In this document: positions 25,083 to 33,104 of the stretch, piece by piece
Layout of the letters: every line of letters starts with the position of its first letter
Numbering within the stretch: the first letter of the stretch is position 1
Assembly: GCF_900476375.1 (NCBI RefSeq)
Contig: NZ_UPPP01000061.1
Span: 205,668 to 269,667 of the forward strand
Direction of reading: 5' to 3'
Length of the DNA stretch: 64,000 nt
Source: Allolucifera butyrica
GTDB lineage: Bacteria; Bacillota; Negativicutes; Sporomusales; UPPP01
Notes under the pieces: generated by a model
Databases searched by the model: none
Told to the model about the DNA's origin: nothing
What the model saw: only the letters and a program-made list of their open reading frames with translations
Translations under genes and position numbers: made by a program

Positions 25083-27095
25083 TCAATTATGCGCTACCCG
25101 CTCAACCAGCTCTGAATGTTTGGCGTCATTGAACCGGTCCACTGTACTTAAATAGCCGGTGATACGGCGTACGCGGCGAATGGCGGTCGTGCCGCAGGAC
25201 GGACACTCATCACTGTCAATCACGCCTAAATAACCGCACTTGTCGCAAAAGTCGACCGGAAAATTGATTCCCGCATAGCCAAAATCACATTCCTTCATAT
25301 GGCGGAGAATATCTTCCACGGCGCTCAAATTATTAACCGGCGGCGACGTAAATTCCACATAACTGATATGGCCGGCATTGGTATACTTGTGATACACACC
25401 CTCCAGCCGGACTTTTTCAAAGGCGCTGATGGGAAAATTTACGGGAACGTGGAATGAATTGGTATAGTAATCCTTGTCCGTTACGCCGGGAATAATGCCA
25501 TACTCCTTGCGGTCCATTCTTATAAAACGGCCGGATAAGCCCTCCGCCGGCGTCGCCAATAAGGTATAATTCAAATTATAGCGTTCCACCGCTTTATCCA
25601 CTTTATTGCGCATAAACGCAATAATTTCTTCCCCCAAAACCTGGGACTCTTCACTTTCGCCATGATGGGAACCGGTCAGAGCGGTTAATGTTTCCGCCAA
25701 ACCAATAAAGCCGACGGACAACGTGCCATGTTTGATGACCTCCTCAATCCGGTCCTCCGGCGACAGCTTGTCCGAATCTAAGTAAAGTCCTTGTCCCATT
25801 AAAAAGGGCATGTCCTTCACTTTAAGCCTGGCCTGAACCTGATAGCGGTGAAACAGCTGCTCGCAAGTCAAATCAATCATATCCGCCAAAGCCTGGTAAA
25901 ATTTCATAAAGTCCCGTTCCGCCTTGATCGCCAGCCGTGGTAAATTAATCGTGGTAAAACTAAGATTGCCACGCCCATCCGTTACTTCAGGCCCCCGTTT
26001 ATTAGCCATAACCCGGGTCCGGCACCCCATATAACTGACCTGGTCTCCATAGGCTTTATTAAACGAAGAATCCATAAAACTAAAGGTCGGATTCAACCGC
26101 TGCGATGCTACCCGGATTGCTAACTTGAACAGATCATAGTTAGGATCGCCCGGTTTAAAATTGACACCTTCTTTTAAACGGAAAATAATATTGGGGAAAA
26201 TAGGATTTTCGCCCCGGCCCAGTCCCTTTTCATAGGCCAAAAGAATATTTTTGGTCACCATACGGCCGGCCGGTGTCGTATCCCCGCCCACATTCAGACT
26301 GGAAAATGGCACTTGCGCTCCGGCCCGGGAATGCATACTGTTTAGATTATAAATTAAAGCTTCCATAGCCTGATAGACTTCTTCTTCACTGGCATTGGCC
26401 ATAAACGGCGCCATATCCCGATCAAAAAAAGCGAAGGATTGTCCCCCATGCATATCGTTCTGGGAACTCTGCAGCACAATCGCCGCCAGCGCCGTCGCCG
26501 ACGCCGGACGTTTCGGCGAACGAATATAGCCATGCCCGTTATTAAAACCTTCTTGCAATAGTTTTCCCAGTGGAATTTGAACACAAGTCAGAGTCTTGCC
26601 ATAAAAGTCCAGGTCGTGAATATGTATGTCGCCTTTAACGTGTGCCGCAGCAATATGCTCGGGAATCAACCGGTTTAAATAATATGCCTTGCTGGCGGCG
26701 CTGGCTATTTGCAGCATTTTTGCCGACGGCGAATTGGATACATTGGCGTTTTCCCGGCTTGTTTCCACGAGAATATCCGCAACGGCATCCATAATATCCG
26801 ATTTGGCATCCCGAATGCGGGTGCGTTTATCCCGGTGCAATATGTATGCTTTTGCCGTTCTGGCATGTCCCTGTTCAATCAGAATTTTTTCCACTGCATC
26901 CTGCACATTTTCTACGTTGACGACCCCGCCGTTATAGCTTTGTTTTAGATATTTCAAAACGTCAAGGGTCAACTCCATAGCCATCTCTTTATCCGCGCCG
27001 CCAACAGCTTGCGCCGCTCTAAAAATAGCCTCCGTAATCTTGCCCGCATCAAACGGTACTTCCCGTCCATCCCTTTTGGTAATTTTTGTCAGCAT
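25083..27095 (-). CDS. nrdD: Anaerobic ribonucleoside-triphosphate reductase (class III)
   Basis: A 670-residue glycyl-radical enzyme reducing NTPs to dNTPs without oxygen. The N-terminal ATP cone (KRDGREVPFDAGKITEAIFRAA) is the dATP/ATP activity switch. The zinc site is CDKCGYLGVIDSDECPSCG, and the glycyl radical loop is RRITGYLSTVDRFN near the end. The active-site Cys lies in SYMGCRTRVM. The only ribonucleotide reductase in the window, consistent with an anaerobe. Confidence 0.97.
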   Translation of the reverse strand: MLTKITKRDGREVPFDAGKITEAIFRAAQAVGGADKEMAMELTLDVLKYLKQSYNGGVVNVENVQDAVEKILIEQGHARTAKAYILHRDKRTRIRDAKSDIMDAVADILVETSRENANVSNSPSAKMLQIASAASKAYYLNRLIPEHIAAAHVKGDIHIHDLDFYGKTLTCVQIPLGKLLQEGFNNGHGYIRSPKRPASATALAAIVLQSSQNDMHGGQSFAFFDRDMAPFMANASEEEVYQAMEALIYNLNSMHSRAGAQVPFSSLNVGGDTTPAGRMVTKNILLAYEKGLGRGENPIFPNIIFRLKEGVNFKPGDPNYDLFKLAIRVASQRLNPTFSFMDSSFNKAYGDQVSYMGCRTRVMANKRGPEVTDGRGNLSFTTINLPRLAIKAERDFMKFYQALADMIDLTCEQLFHRYQVQARLKVKDMPFLMGQGLYLDSDKLSPEDRIEEVIKHGTLSVGFIGLAETLTALTGSHHGESEESQVLGEEIIAFMRNKVDKAVERYNLNYTLLATPAEGLSGRFIRMDRKEYGIIPGVTDKDYYTNSFHVPVNFPISAFEKVRLEGVYHKYTNAGHISYVEFTSPPVNNLSAVEDILRHMKECDFGYAGINFPVDFCDKCGYLGVIDSDECPSCGTTAIRRVRRITGYLSTVDRFNDAKHSELVERVAHN

Positions 27096-27098
27096 AAA

Positions 27099-27569
27099 TT
27101 ATCCCTCACTTTTTTTCTGTGCCCTCATCAGGGAATCCAATTCCTGCATGAAGTTATGAATATCGGCAAATTGACGGTATACAGACGCAAAACGGACGTA
27201 AGCCACTTGGTCAATATCTTTTAGAAGCTCCATAACCGTTTCGCCAATGCGCCGGGAAGAAACTTCCCGCTCCATCGTATTACGAATCTGTCTTTCCACT
27301 TTTCCGGCTATTTCTTCGACCGTCTCCAAAGGTATGGGACGCTTTTCGCACGCTCTTAACAGACCATTCAGCAGCTTATTTCTTTCGAAAATTTCTCTTC
27401 GTCCGTCTTTTTTAATTACCACGAGCGGCAAATCCTCAATCATTTCGTAAGTTGTAAACCTACGGGCACAAGACAGGCATTCCCGCCTGCGTCGAATTGA
27501 ATTGCTTTCCTCAGCACTACGAGAATCAACGACTTTGCTCTCAGAAAAACCGCAAAATGGACAACGCAT
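27099..27569 (-). CDS. nrdR: Transcriptional repressor NrdR
   Basis: A 156-residue zinc-ribbon/ATP-cone repressor of ribonucleotide reductase genes. The zinc ribbon is MRCPFCG...[12 protein letters not shown] and the ATP cone begins [18 protein letters not shown]. It is the first gene of nrdR-nrdD-nrdG and has two NrdR-box-like sites upstream, so the operon is probably autoregulated by (d)ATP levels. Confidence 0.96.
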   Translation of the reverse strand: MRCPFCGFSESKVVDSRSAEESNSIRRRRECLSCARRFTTYEMIEDLPLVVIKKDGRREIFERNKLLNGLLRACEKRPIPLETVEEIAGKVERQIRNTMEREVSSRRIGETVMELLKDIDQVAYVRFASVYRQFADIHNFMQELDSLMRAQKKSEG

Positions 27570-27628
27570 AGAGTCCCTCCCGCTATATTACTGCCGTATT
27601 GGCTATGCTATGAAGCAGCCCAAAATAA

Positions 27629-27674
27629 ATCTACATCTTGTAGTAGCTATATTAATATACTCCATATATTGTAT
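27629..27674 (-). promoter_or_regulatory. Two NrdR boxes upstream of nrdR
   Basis: Two 16-base sites, ATACAATATATGGAGT (27659-27674) and ACTACAAGATGTAGAT (27629-27644), resemble the NrdR consensus ACACWATATMTTGTGT and are 30 bases apart start to start, the usual about-three-turn spacing. Confidence 0.65.
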
Positions 27675-27730
27675 AAATCCTTCCATCCAAACAAAAAATT
27701 ACATTTTTTTCATTGGGAAGATTTAAATAG

Positions 27731-27761
27731 AAAACTCCAACCCGGCACGGGCTGGAGTTTT
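27731..27761. terminator. Terminator after ylmC
   Basis: AAAACTCCAaCCC and GGGcTGGAGTTTT (27731-27743 with 27749-27761) form a stem with T runs on both strands; it ends ylmC (minus strand). Confidence 0.88.
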
Positions 27762-27775
27762 CTGCCTCACAATGT

Positions 27776-28066
27776 TTATCGGTCAATATGTTTTAATTCC
27801 GAAACTCCCGGAGTTTCTACCAAAATAACATCCAAACCAATCTTGTTGATTTTTTCCCAGGGAATTACCACATCTTCGCTTCTGCCGAAAAAACCCATAA
27901 ACCTCCCCGTTCCCGGCACGACAATTGCTGTCAGCCGACCGCTTTCTATATCAATTTCTATGTCAGTAATTGTGCCAAGTCGTTTTCCATCCAAAACGTT
28001 AATGACTTCCTTCAATTTCAGGTCTGATGCACAAATATCCCCATTGGGTAATACGCTGCGTTTCAT
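27776..28066 (-). CDS. ylmC: PRC-barrel protein of the YlmC/YmxH family
   Basis: A 96-residue PRC-barrel protein. The start MKRSVLPNGDICASDLKLKEVINV and the block RLGTITDIEIDIESGRLTAIVVPG are typical of the YlmC/YmxH sporulation-associated group. GGAGGTGGG precedes the ATG at 28066. In Bacillus it lies between sigG and ylmD, the same neighbourhood as here. Function unknown; probably spore-related. Confidence 0.85.
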   Translation of the reverse strand: MKRSVLPNGDICASDLKLKEVINVLDGKRLGTITDIEIDIESGRLTAIVVPGTGRFMGFFGRSEDVVIPWEKINKIGLDVILVETPGVSELKHIDR

Positions 28067-28112
28067 CCGGCCCACCTCCATTACATTTTATGATAGACAA
28101 GTAGAGTTATGC

Positions 28113-28143
28113 AAAATAAAAAATCCCGGTTTTTCGACCGGTT
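28113..28143 (-). terminator. Minus-strand terminator with no matching gene
   Basis: CCGGT-cgaaaa-ACCGG (28126-28141) followed by ATTTTTTATTTT on the minus strand. The next minus-strand gene upstream ends at 28751, so either a minus-strand transcript crosses 28140-28560 or the site insulates ylmC. Confidence 0.6.
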
Positions 28144-28192
28144 AGCTTACACTCCTGACCATTCCGCCCCACTTACATCACAGGTTCAATCC

Positions 28193-28221
28193 TTGACAGC
28201 ATGGAAATCTATGGATATAAT
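28193..28221 (+). promoter_or_regulatory. Consensus sigma-A promoter of the candidate RNA gene
   Basis: TTGACA, a 17-base spacer and TATAAT, a perfect match on the plus strand. No plausible protein gene with a ribosome site follows within 380 bases. Confidence 0.9.
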
Positions 28222-28226
28222 TTAGA

Positions 28227-28530
28227 ACTGATAGGTGGTGTGCCGCGAGGTGACTAATCAGTCAGTTAATAACCGTTTCAACGCCACAAGATGCGTTTTC
28301 TTGCTATATCGCGACCTTTAAAACCTGGAAAGACGGGAGTTATTGTCATACTTTCTTCACAATCTATGATTAAAATAGAATCAGGTTCATACCAAAAATA
28401 TCCGTTCAATATAATAACAGAATTTCCCCTACTACTAATTCTGCTATTCCATTGAACGTTTATATAGAATTCTAGTCACACACCTCTTTTTCTGTAAGCC
28501 CTTTACTTTTAGTAAGGGGTCTTCTTTTAT
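28227..28530 (+). ncRNA. Candidate structured non-coding RNA
   Basis: About 300 bases between a consensus promoter and an intrinsic terminator. The helices are mutually nested. P1 is GTGACTA/TAGTCAC (28250-28256 with 28473-28479), extended by GGTGT/ACACC (28237-28241 with 28480-28484) across an 8-base bulge. P2 is AATAAC/GTTATT with CGT/ACG (28268-28276 with 28333-28344). P3 is AACGC/GCGTT inside P2. P4 is TGATT/AATCA near 28370. P5 is CGTTCAAT/ATTGAACG (28403-28410 with 28451-28458), a symmetric 7x7 internal loop, then CAGAATT/AATTCTG (28418-28424 with 28437-28443). I could not match it to tmRNA, RNase P, SRP RNA or a known riboswitch; 6S-like or raiA-like RNAs remain possible. Confidence 0.6.
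28499..28530 (+). terminator. Intrinsic terminator of the candidate RNA
   Basis: CCCTTTACT-ttt-AGTAAGGGG (28499-28519) followed by TCTTCTTTTATTTT on the plus strand. Confidence 0.85.
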
Positions 28531-28552
28531 TTTCCATTTTTTCTGCCTCCGG

Positions 28553-28574
28553 GTTAACTTGAATTTAAGTTAAC
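28553..28574 (+). promoter_or_regulatory. Palindrome upstream of a tiny gene (possible operator)
   Basis: Perfect inverted repeat GTTAACTT-GAATTT-AAGTTAAC, 36 bases before the start codon at 28610. No T run follows, so it looks like a protein-binding site rather than a terminator. Confidence 0.45.
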
Positions 28575-28609
28575 ATATTCAGAGATAATAACGGTAAGGA
28601 GGTGATCTT

Positions 28610-28729
28610 ATGGGTGGAAAGAATGTCGACCAGTTCCAAGCCAGAAAGAAAGCAAAAGAGCAAAAGGATGCCAAGACCGGAACCGTATCCACAGCCACTA
28701 AAACAGACAGCGATAAAAAACAAAGTTAA
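28610..28729 (+). CDS. Tiny lysine-rich hypothetical protein (39 aa)
   Basis: A 39-residue, very hydrophilic, basic peptide beginning MGGKNVDQFQARKKAKEQK and ending in a Ser/Thr/Lys/Asp tail. It has an ideal ribosome site (AAGGAGGTGATC) 6-7 bases upstream and a strong terminator straight after the stop, so it is very likely translated. No family recognised. Composition and location among sporulation genes recall small acid-soluble spore proteins, but no SASP motif is visible. One of only three plus-strand protein genes I accept in this window. Confidence 0.7.
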   Translation: MGGKNVDQFQARKKAKEQKDAKTGTVSTATKTDSDKKQS

Positions 28730-28732
28730 TTA

Positions 28733-28754
28733 GTAGGTGGCATCTGCCACCTAC
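28733..28754. terminator. Shared hairpin between convergent tiny genes
   Basis: GTAGGTGGCA-TC-TGCCACCTAC, a perfect 10-bp stem followed by TTTTC on the plus strand. It overlaps the stop codon of the minus-strand gene at 28751. Confidence 0.85.
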
Positions 28755-28924
28755 TTTTCATTCTCCTTATTCTTCCAGCTTAAGAGACCTTCTTTTTTCT
28801 CAGCCTGAATAATGGATTTTGCTACGGCCTGTTTTACCCTCTCGGGCAGTTGATCCGGTGAATAATGAATACCCGCCTTATCAATAAATCCCCGGAAAAT
28901 ACCTTCACATTTTTTCTTTGCCAT
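28751..28924 (-). CDS. Small hypothetical protein (57 aa)
   Basis: A 57-residue charged protein starting MAKKKCEGIFRGFIDKAG, chosen because GGGGGGAGGG lies 7 bases upstream; the frame is open 18 codons further. It has a single Cys, no membrane segment and a Lys/Glu-rich end. No family recognised. Convergent with the 39-residue gene, sharing its terminator hairpin. Confidence 0.6.
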   Translation of the reverse strand: MAKKKCEGIFRGFIDKAGIHYSPDQLPERVKQAVAKSIIQAEKKEGLLSWKNKENEK

Positions 28925-29102
28925 CAGCAAACCCTCCCCCCCAAGATGATATGCAAAATAAGTTTGTACACTTACCAATATAAGTTCATAAATTAGTGTT
29001 TCCTATTGAATTACTGACATATCCCCCTCGTCAAGGCATACTATTATGATATATACATTTAATTATATTTACCCTGACGAATTTCCAGGAAGGAGCTTTG
29101 TC

Positions 29103-30590
29103 ATGCATGCCATATACTGCCGGGTCTCATCCGAGGACCAGGCCCGCTCCGGTTATTCCCTGGACGACCAAAGACAAGCTTGCCGGAATCGTTTACTAAG
29201 TATGGAACTTACCGATATTGCCGAATACATTGATGATGGGTATAGCGGTGAATATATAGAAAGGCCCCACCTTGACCGCTTGAGAAATGATTTACGGTCG
29301 GGAATGATCCAGACGGTAGTAATCTATGACCCTGACCGGATGAGCCGGAATTTGACCGTCCAGCTAATTTTAGCCGACGAAATTGAAAAAGCCGGCGCCC
29401 AGCTTTATTTTGTAACCGGAGATTATGACGCCTCACCCGAAGGCAGGCTATTTTTCAGCATGAAAGGAGCGATTGCGGCCTATGAAAAGGAAAAAATCCG
29501 GGAACGGACGTCTCGCGGACGCCGGGCGAAGGCCGCTAAGGGCAAAATCGTCTTAAATACCCATCCGTTCGGTTATTCCTGGGATGGGGCAAACAGTATG
29601 TATATCATCGATGAAAAAGAAGCCGAGACGGTCCGGCTGATTTATCATCTATGCTTAAATGAGGGACTGGGAGCAGGAAGCATCGCCACGGAGTTAATCC
29701 GTATGGGCCTTCCGGGACGGAACAATAAACCGCTTACCCCCTGTACCATTCATCGTATCTTAAGTAAAGAAATGTATTACGGGCAACATTTTCTTTTTAA
29801 GCAGCGGGTCAAAAAGACGGGACAAAAAACGAGAGAAGTTAAAAATAATCCGCCGGAGCTATGGATCCCCATTCAAATACCGGCAATTGTCTCCCAGGAA
29901 ATGTGGATACAGGTCCAGCAGCAAAGGCAAAAAAATAAAAAACTGGCCAAGCGAAATACTAAAAGTGATTATCTTTTACGCGGTCTGCTCCACTGTGCTT
30001 TGTGCAACCGTTCCATGATTGCCTATGCCCGTCCCGGCTGGCGAAAAACAATGCCGGAAAAAGTTTACTATTATTATTCGTGTGTATCGAAGGAATCAAA
30101 CTCCTATGGCAGCAAAGAACGGTGTCATTGCCGGCGAATCCCGGTTAAGGCGCTCGAAGAGGCAGTTTGGCAAACCCTGGTCCAAATTGCTGCGGCCGAA
30201 AAATTATTTGCCGATTACCTCTGCCATAAAGACACCCCGGATTATACAGCCGATATTGCGTCCTTAATCAATCGGCAAAATGAGCTAAAACGGCAACAAA
30301 CCGCCTTAACCCACTGGTACCGCCAAAACCTGATTGATAGCGAAACAGCCGAAAAAGAGCTGCGCAATGTAAATAAAGAATTGTCAGCCACTTTGGCTGC
30401 CTTATCGGGCTTAACAATAGCCCAAGCCAAAATAAAACAGCCGGCAATCTTACCGGCCGATCTTCTCAAGGCAAAATCATTTGCCGAAAAACGCAATATA
30501 TTACTTAATTTCCCCTATGAAATCCACACGGTGCGGGTCGGGGACAATTTTGAATTCTGGTTTAAAGAACAGTCGTTGCCGTTTGTATAA
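29103..30590 (+). CDS. Large serine recombinase
   Basis: A 495-residue serine site-specific recombinase. The N-terminal resolvase domain has the catalytic Ser in YCRVSSEDQARSG, with the arginine-bearing blocks DDGYSGEYIERPHLDRL, DPDRMSRNL and RERTSRGRRAKAAKG. A recombinase domain (PFGYSWDG...YYGQHFLFKQR) follows, then a zinc-ribbon region (CALCNRSM with further Cys in YSCVSKES and CHCR) and a coiled coil (about 375-430). ATG at 29103 follows GGAAGGAGC. The length fits phage/skin-type integrases that integrate or excise elements, including those interrupting sporulation genes. No other phage gene adjoins it; it may be a remnant or may act on DNA elsewhere. Confidence 0.93.
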   Translation: MHAIYCRVSSEDQARSGYSLDDQRQACRNRLLSMELTDIAEYIDDGYSGEYIERPHLDRLRNDLRSGMIQTVVIYDPDRMSRNLTVQLILADEIEKAGAQLYFVTGDYDASPEGRLFFSMKGAIAAYEKEKIRERTSRGRRAKAAKGKIVLNTHPFGYSWDGANSMYIIDEKEAETVRLIYHLCLNEGLGAGSIATELIRMGLPGRNNKPLTPCTIHRILSKEMYYGQHFLFKQRVKKTGQKTREVKNNPPELWIPIQIPAIVSQEMWIQVQQQRQKNKKLAKRNTKSDYLLRGLLHCALCNRSMIAYARPGWRKTMPEKVYYYYSCVSKESNSYGSKERCHCRRIPVKALEEAVWQTLVQIAAAEKLFADYLCHKDTPDYTADIASLINRQNELKRQQTALTHWYRQNLIDSETAEKELRNVNKELSATLAALSGLTIAQAKIKQPAILPADLLKAKSFAEKRNILLNFPYEIHTVRVGDNFEFWFKEQSLPFV

Positions 30591-30696
30591 CCGATCAGTT
30601 CAGATCACTGGTTTTCAACATTTGCTCCCCACTCCTCACCGCCCGTTTTTCCTACATTATATGAAGGACAAGAGCTAAATGTGACATCAAACGGTT

Positions 30697-31305
30697 CTAT
30701 TTATTCCATAATTCAAGTATTTTCCACTTGAATTCCAGCTTTTCCGGCTGGTCTGAATTTACTGCGAAATGCTTCTTCTTATCGGCCACAACCGGTATTG
30801 CCGTAGCATTCGCCGTATCAATAAAACATAATGGCGGGAAAAGAACACACCACCAGTTTTTTCCGCCGCCGTCCCCCAATAAAACCCGTACCGCTTCATA
30901 CCGCCCTGCCGGTAAAACCAGATTACCATACGATTTAATGGGGAAGTCAAACAGGCCGATTTGCATCTTAGCCTGATACGGCCTGCCGTCGCGCTGTAGC
31001 ACTTCGTCCGCTGCCGCCAGAATAGCTGCTTTATTTTCCAGTACAATCCGGCGGGCTGTTGCTATATCCGTCACATTTTTCAATCTCGGCGTCAAATAAT
31101 TCACAATCGCATCCCGGACCTGTAATTTTACCTTCTGGTCCTCATTCCTGTCGCTATTGGCAATAATATGTAACCGGATTAATTGACCCCGATTGTCGGC
31201 AATCGTAACTCCATTCCTGTTTTCCTGCATCAAAAAAACCCAGCCAACGGCAATAAACAGAAAAACTACCGGCAAAACCCATTTTGGCTGCCATTTTATT
31301 CTCAC
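30697..31305 (-). CDS. spoIIR: Stage II sporulation protein R
   Basis: A 202-residue secreted signal protein made in the forespore that triggers SpoIIGA to process pro-SigE in the mother cell. An N-terminal hydrophobic segment (VLPVVFLFIAVGWVFLM) is followed by the SpoIIR core LIRLHIIANSDRNEDQKVKLQVRDAI, and VLLGDGGGKNWWCVLFPPLCF near the end. A GTG start at 31305 follows GGAGGA by 6 bases; the longer frame includes the ribosome site. It lies downstream of sigG. Confidence 0.95.
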   Translation of the reverse strand: MRIKWQPKWVLPVVFLFIAVGWVFLMQENRNGVTIADNRGQLIRLHIIANSDRNEDQKVKLQVRDAIVNYLTPRLKNVTDIATARRIVLENKAAILAAADEVLQRDGRPYQAKMQIGLFDFPIKSYGNLVLPAGRYEAVRVLLGDGGGKNWWCVLFPPLCFIDTANATAIPVVADKKKHFAVNSDQPEKLEFKWKILELWNK

Positions 31306-31454
31306 TGCATTTCCTCCATCATATCCCACATTCCGCACCCTGAATTTATAGCGACAATATTTCTCCCAATTTATAGCCACGAAGTAAATAACAAGTTTAT
31401 ATTTCGTTTAAAATTTATCAAGTTGATCTTTCTCCGGAGAATTATTGTCGAGTG

Positions 31455-31478
31455 ACAGAGGACTGCGGAAAGTGGGAT
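31455..31478. repeat. Copy of the MITE hairpin arm at the sigG stop
   Basis: 24 bases here match the arm at 14754-14777 in inverted orientation with one mismatch. On the minus strand it begins exactly at the end of the sigG stop codon. Only one arm is present. Confidence 0.7.
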
Positions 31479-32251
31479 CATATATACTTTCGCATATGCC
31501 CCAGCGCCGCCTTTTCCAATCGGGACACCTGCGCCTGTGAAATACCGATTTCCTCCGCCACTTCCATTTGTGTTTTGCCCTCAAAGAAACGCAATGTTAA
31601 GATATGTTTTTCCCTATCACTCAACTTGCGCAAAGCTTCCTTGATCGCAACTCCTTCCAGCCAGCTCAGATCCAGATTTTTTTCGTCACTGATTTGATCC
31701 ATAACGAAAATAGGATCGCCGCCATCGTGATAAATCGGCTCAAATAGCGAAATCGGTTCTTGTATGGCGTCTAACGCAAAGATTACTTCTTCCCGCGGGA
31801 TTTTCAACTCCAGAGCAATTTCATTAATTGACGGCTCACGCGAATACTTACTTACCAGCGAGTCCCTTACCTGTAATGCCTTGTAGGCTACATCCCGCAT
31901 GGAGCGGCTAACCCGTATCGGGTTATTATCCCGTAAATAGCGGCGAATTTCGCCGATAATCATCGGCACCGCATAGGTAGAAAACTTTACGTTCTGGGAT
32001 AAGTCGAAATTATCAATGGCCTTCATTAGACCAATACAGCCTACTTGAAACAAATCATCCACGTATTCACCCCGGTTGTTAAAACGCTGGATTACACTAA
32101 GCACCAACCGCAAATTACCGTAAATCAGCTCCTCACGGGCTCTTTTCTCCCCCTTTTGCATTACCTCAAATAACTCACGCATTTTACTAGCGGAAATCAC
32201 CGGGAGTTTAGCCGTATTTACACCACAGATTTCAACCTTATTCACAATCAT
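31478..32251 (-). CDS. sigG: Sporulation sigma factor SigG (late forespore)
   Basis: A 257-residue sigma-70-family factor for late forespore genes. Region 2 reads LIYGNLRLVLSVIQRFNNRGEYVDDLFQVGCIGLMKAIDNFDL...FSTYAVPMIIGEIRRYLRDN, typical of SigF/SigG, and the N-terminal VEICGVNTAKLPV is specific to SigG. Region 4 ends with MEVAEEIGISQAQVSRLEK. GGGAGG precedes MIVNK. Downstream of sigE with a terminator between, so it has its own promoter. Confidence 0.96.
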   Translation of the reverse strand: MIVNKVEICGVNTAKLPVISASKMRELFEVMQKGEKRAREELIYGNLRLVLSVIQRFNNRGEYVDDLFQVGCIGLMKAIDNFDLSQNVKFSTYAVPMIIGEIRRYLRDNNPIRVSRSMRDVAYKALQVRDSLVSKYSREPSINEIALELKIPREEVIFALDAIQEPISLFEPIYHDGGDPIFVMDQISDEKNLDLSWLEGVAIKEALRKLSDREKHILTLRFFEGKTQMEVAEEIGISQAQVSRLEKAALGHMRKYI

Positions 32252-32331
32252 GTTGATTCCTCCCATTCATTTCCAGCATCGCTATTTTCCTATGAGCATT
32301 ATTACCATGCCGCGTTAGTTTTATACACCAA

Positions 32332-32365
32332 TAAAAAAGCAAAGCGCCTGTTCTAGGCACTTTGC
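32332..32365 (-). terminator. Terminator after sigE
   Basis: GCAAAGcGCCT (32339-32349) pairs with AGGCaCTTTGC (32355-32365), followed by six T on the minus strand. Confidence 0.9.
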
Positions 32366-32366
32366 C

Positions 32367-33104
32367 TTATTCCATACGGGTTATTTCTTTACGCAGCCGT
32401 TTAATAATCCGCTTTTCCAGCCTGGATATATAAGACTGCGAAATTCCCATCAGGTCCGCTACTTCCTTTTGGGTTCGCTCAACGCCCTCATCATTGAGAC
32501 CGAACCGGAGCTCCATAATCTTCCGTTCCCGTCCGGACAACTTATTCATCGCCGTATAAAGCAGGGTTTTATCAACTTCTTCTTCCACCGATTTATAGAT
32601 AATATCATTTTCCGTCCCCAATACATCGGATAACAGCAGTTCATTGCCATCCCAATCAATGTTAAGGGGCTCGTCAAAAGAAACTTCTGCCCGCGTCTTG
32701 CTGTTCCGCCGCAAATACATCAGAATTTCATTTTCTATGCACCGGGATGCATAGGTAGCCAGCTTGATCCGTTTAATTGGATCAAAGGTGTTGACGGCCT
32801 TAATCAAGCCGATTGTTCCAATACTAACCAAGTCTTCAATACCGACACCGGTATTTTCAAATTTACGGGCAATATATACGACAAGACGCAAATTGCGTTC
32901 GATAAAAACACTTTTCACTGCCTTGTCACCTTTCTGCAAACAGCCCAAGAGAAAGACTTCTTCATCATTGCTCAAGGGAGGCGGTAAAACTTCGGTACTG
33001 CCAACATAGAAAATTTCATCGGCGTCTAAAATATGCAGCCTTTGTAAAAGAGCTACAATTCTAAGTTTGACTATTAATTTAACAACCGGCCAGGTAATAC
33101 GCAT
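32367..33104 (-). CDS. sigE: Pro-sigma-E (early mother-cell sigma factor)
   Basis: A 245-residue sigma factor with the pro-sequence typical of SigE: an amphipathic N-terminal helix ([17 protein letters not shown]) then [14 protein letters not shown], the region cleaved by SpoIIGA. Region 2 ([36 protein letters not shown]) and region 4 ([22 protein letters not shown]) are intact. It overlaps spoIIGA by 31 bases, suggesting tight coupling of protease and substrate. Confidence 0.96.
   Translation of the reverse strand: MRITWPVVKLIVKLRIVALLQRLHILDADEIFYVGSTEVLPPPLSNDEEVFLLGCLQKGDKAVKSVFIERNLRLVVYIARKFENTGVGIEDLVSIGTIGLIKAVNTFDPIKRIKLATYASRCIENEILMYLRRNSKTRAEVSFDEPLNIDWDGNELLLSDVLGTENDIIYKSVEEEVDKTLLYTAMNKLSGRERKIMELRFGLNDEGVERTQKEVADLMGISQSYISRLEKRIIKRLRKEITRME

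Noticed and set aside
28291-28455. A 54-codon plus-strand frame inside the candidate RNA
   Set aside because: No ribosome site before its ATG, and its ends coincide with RNA helices rather than with a gene structure.
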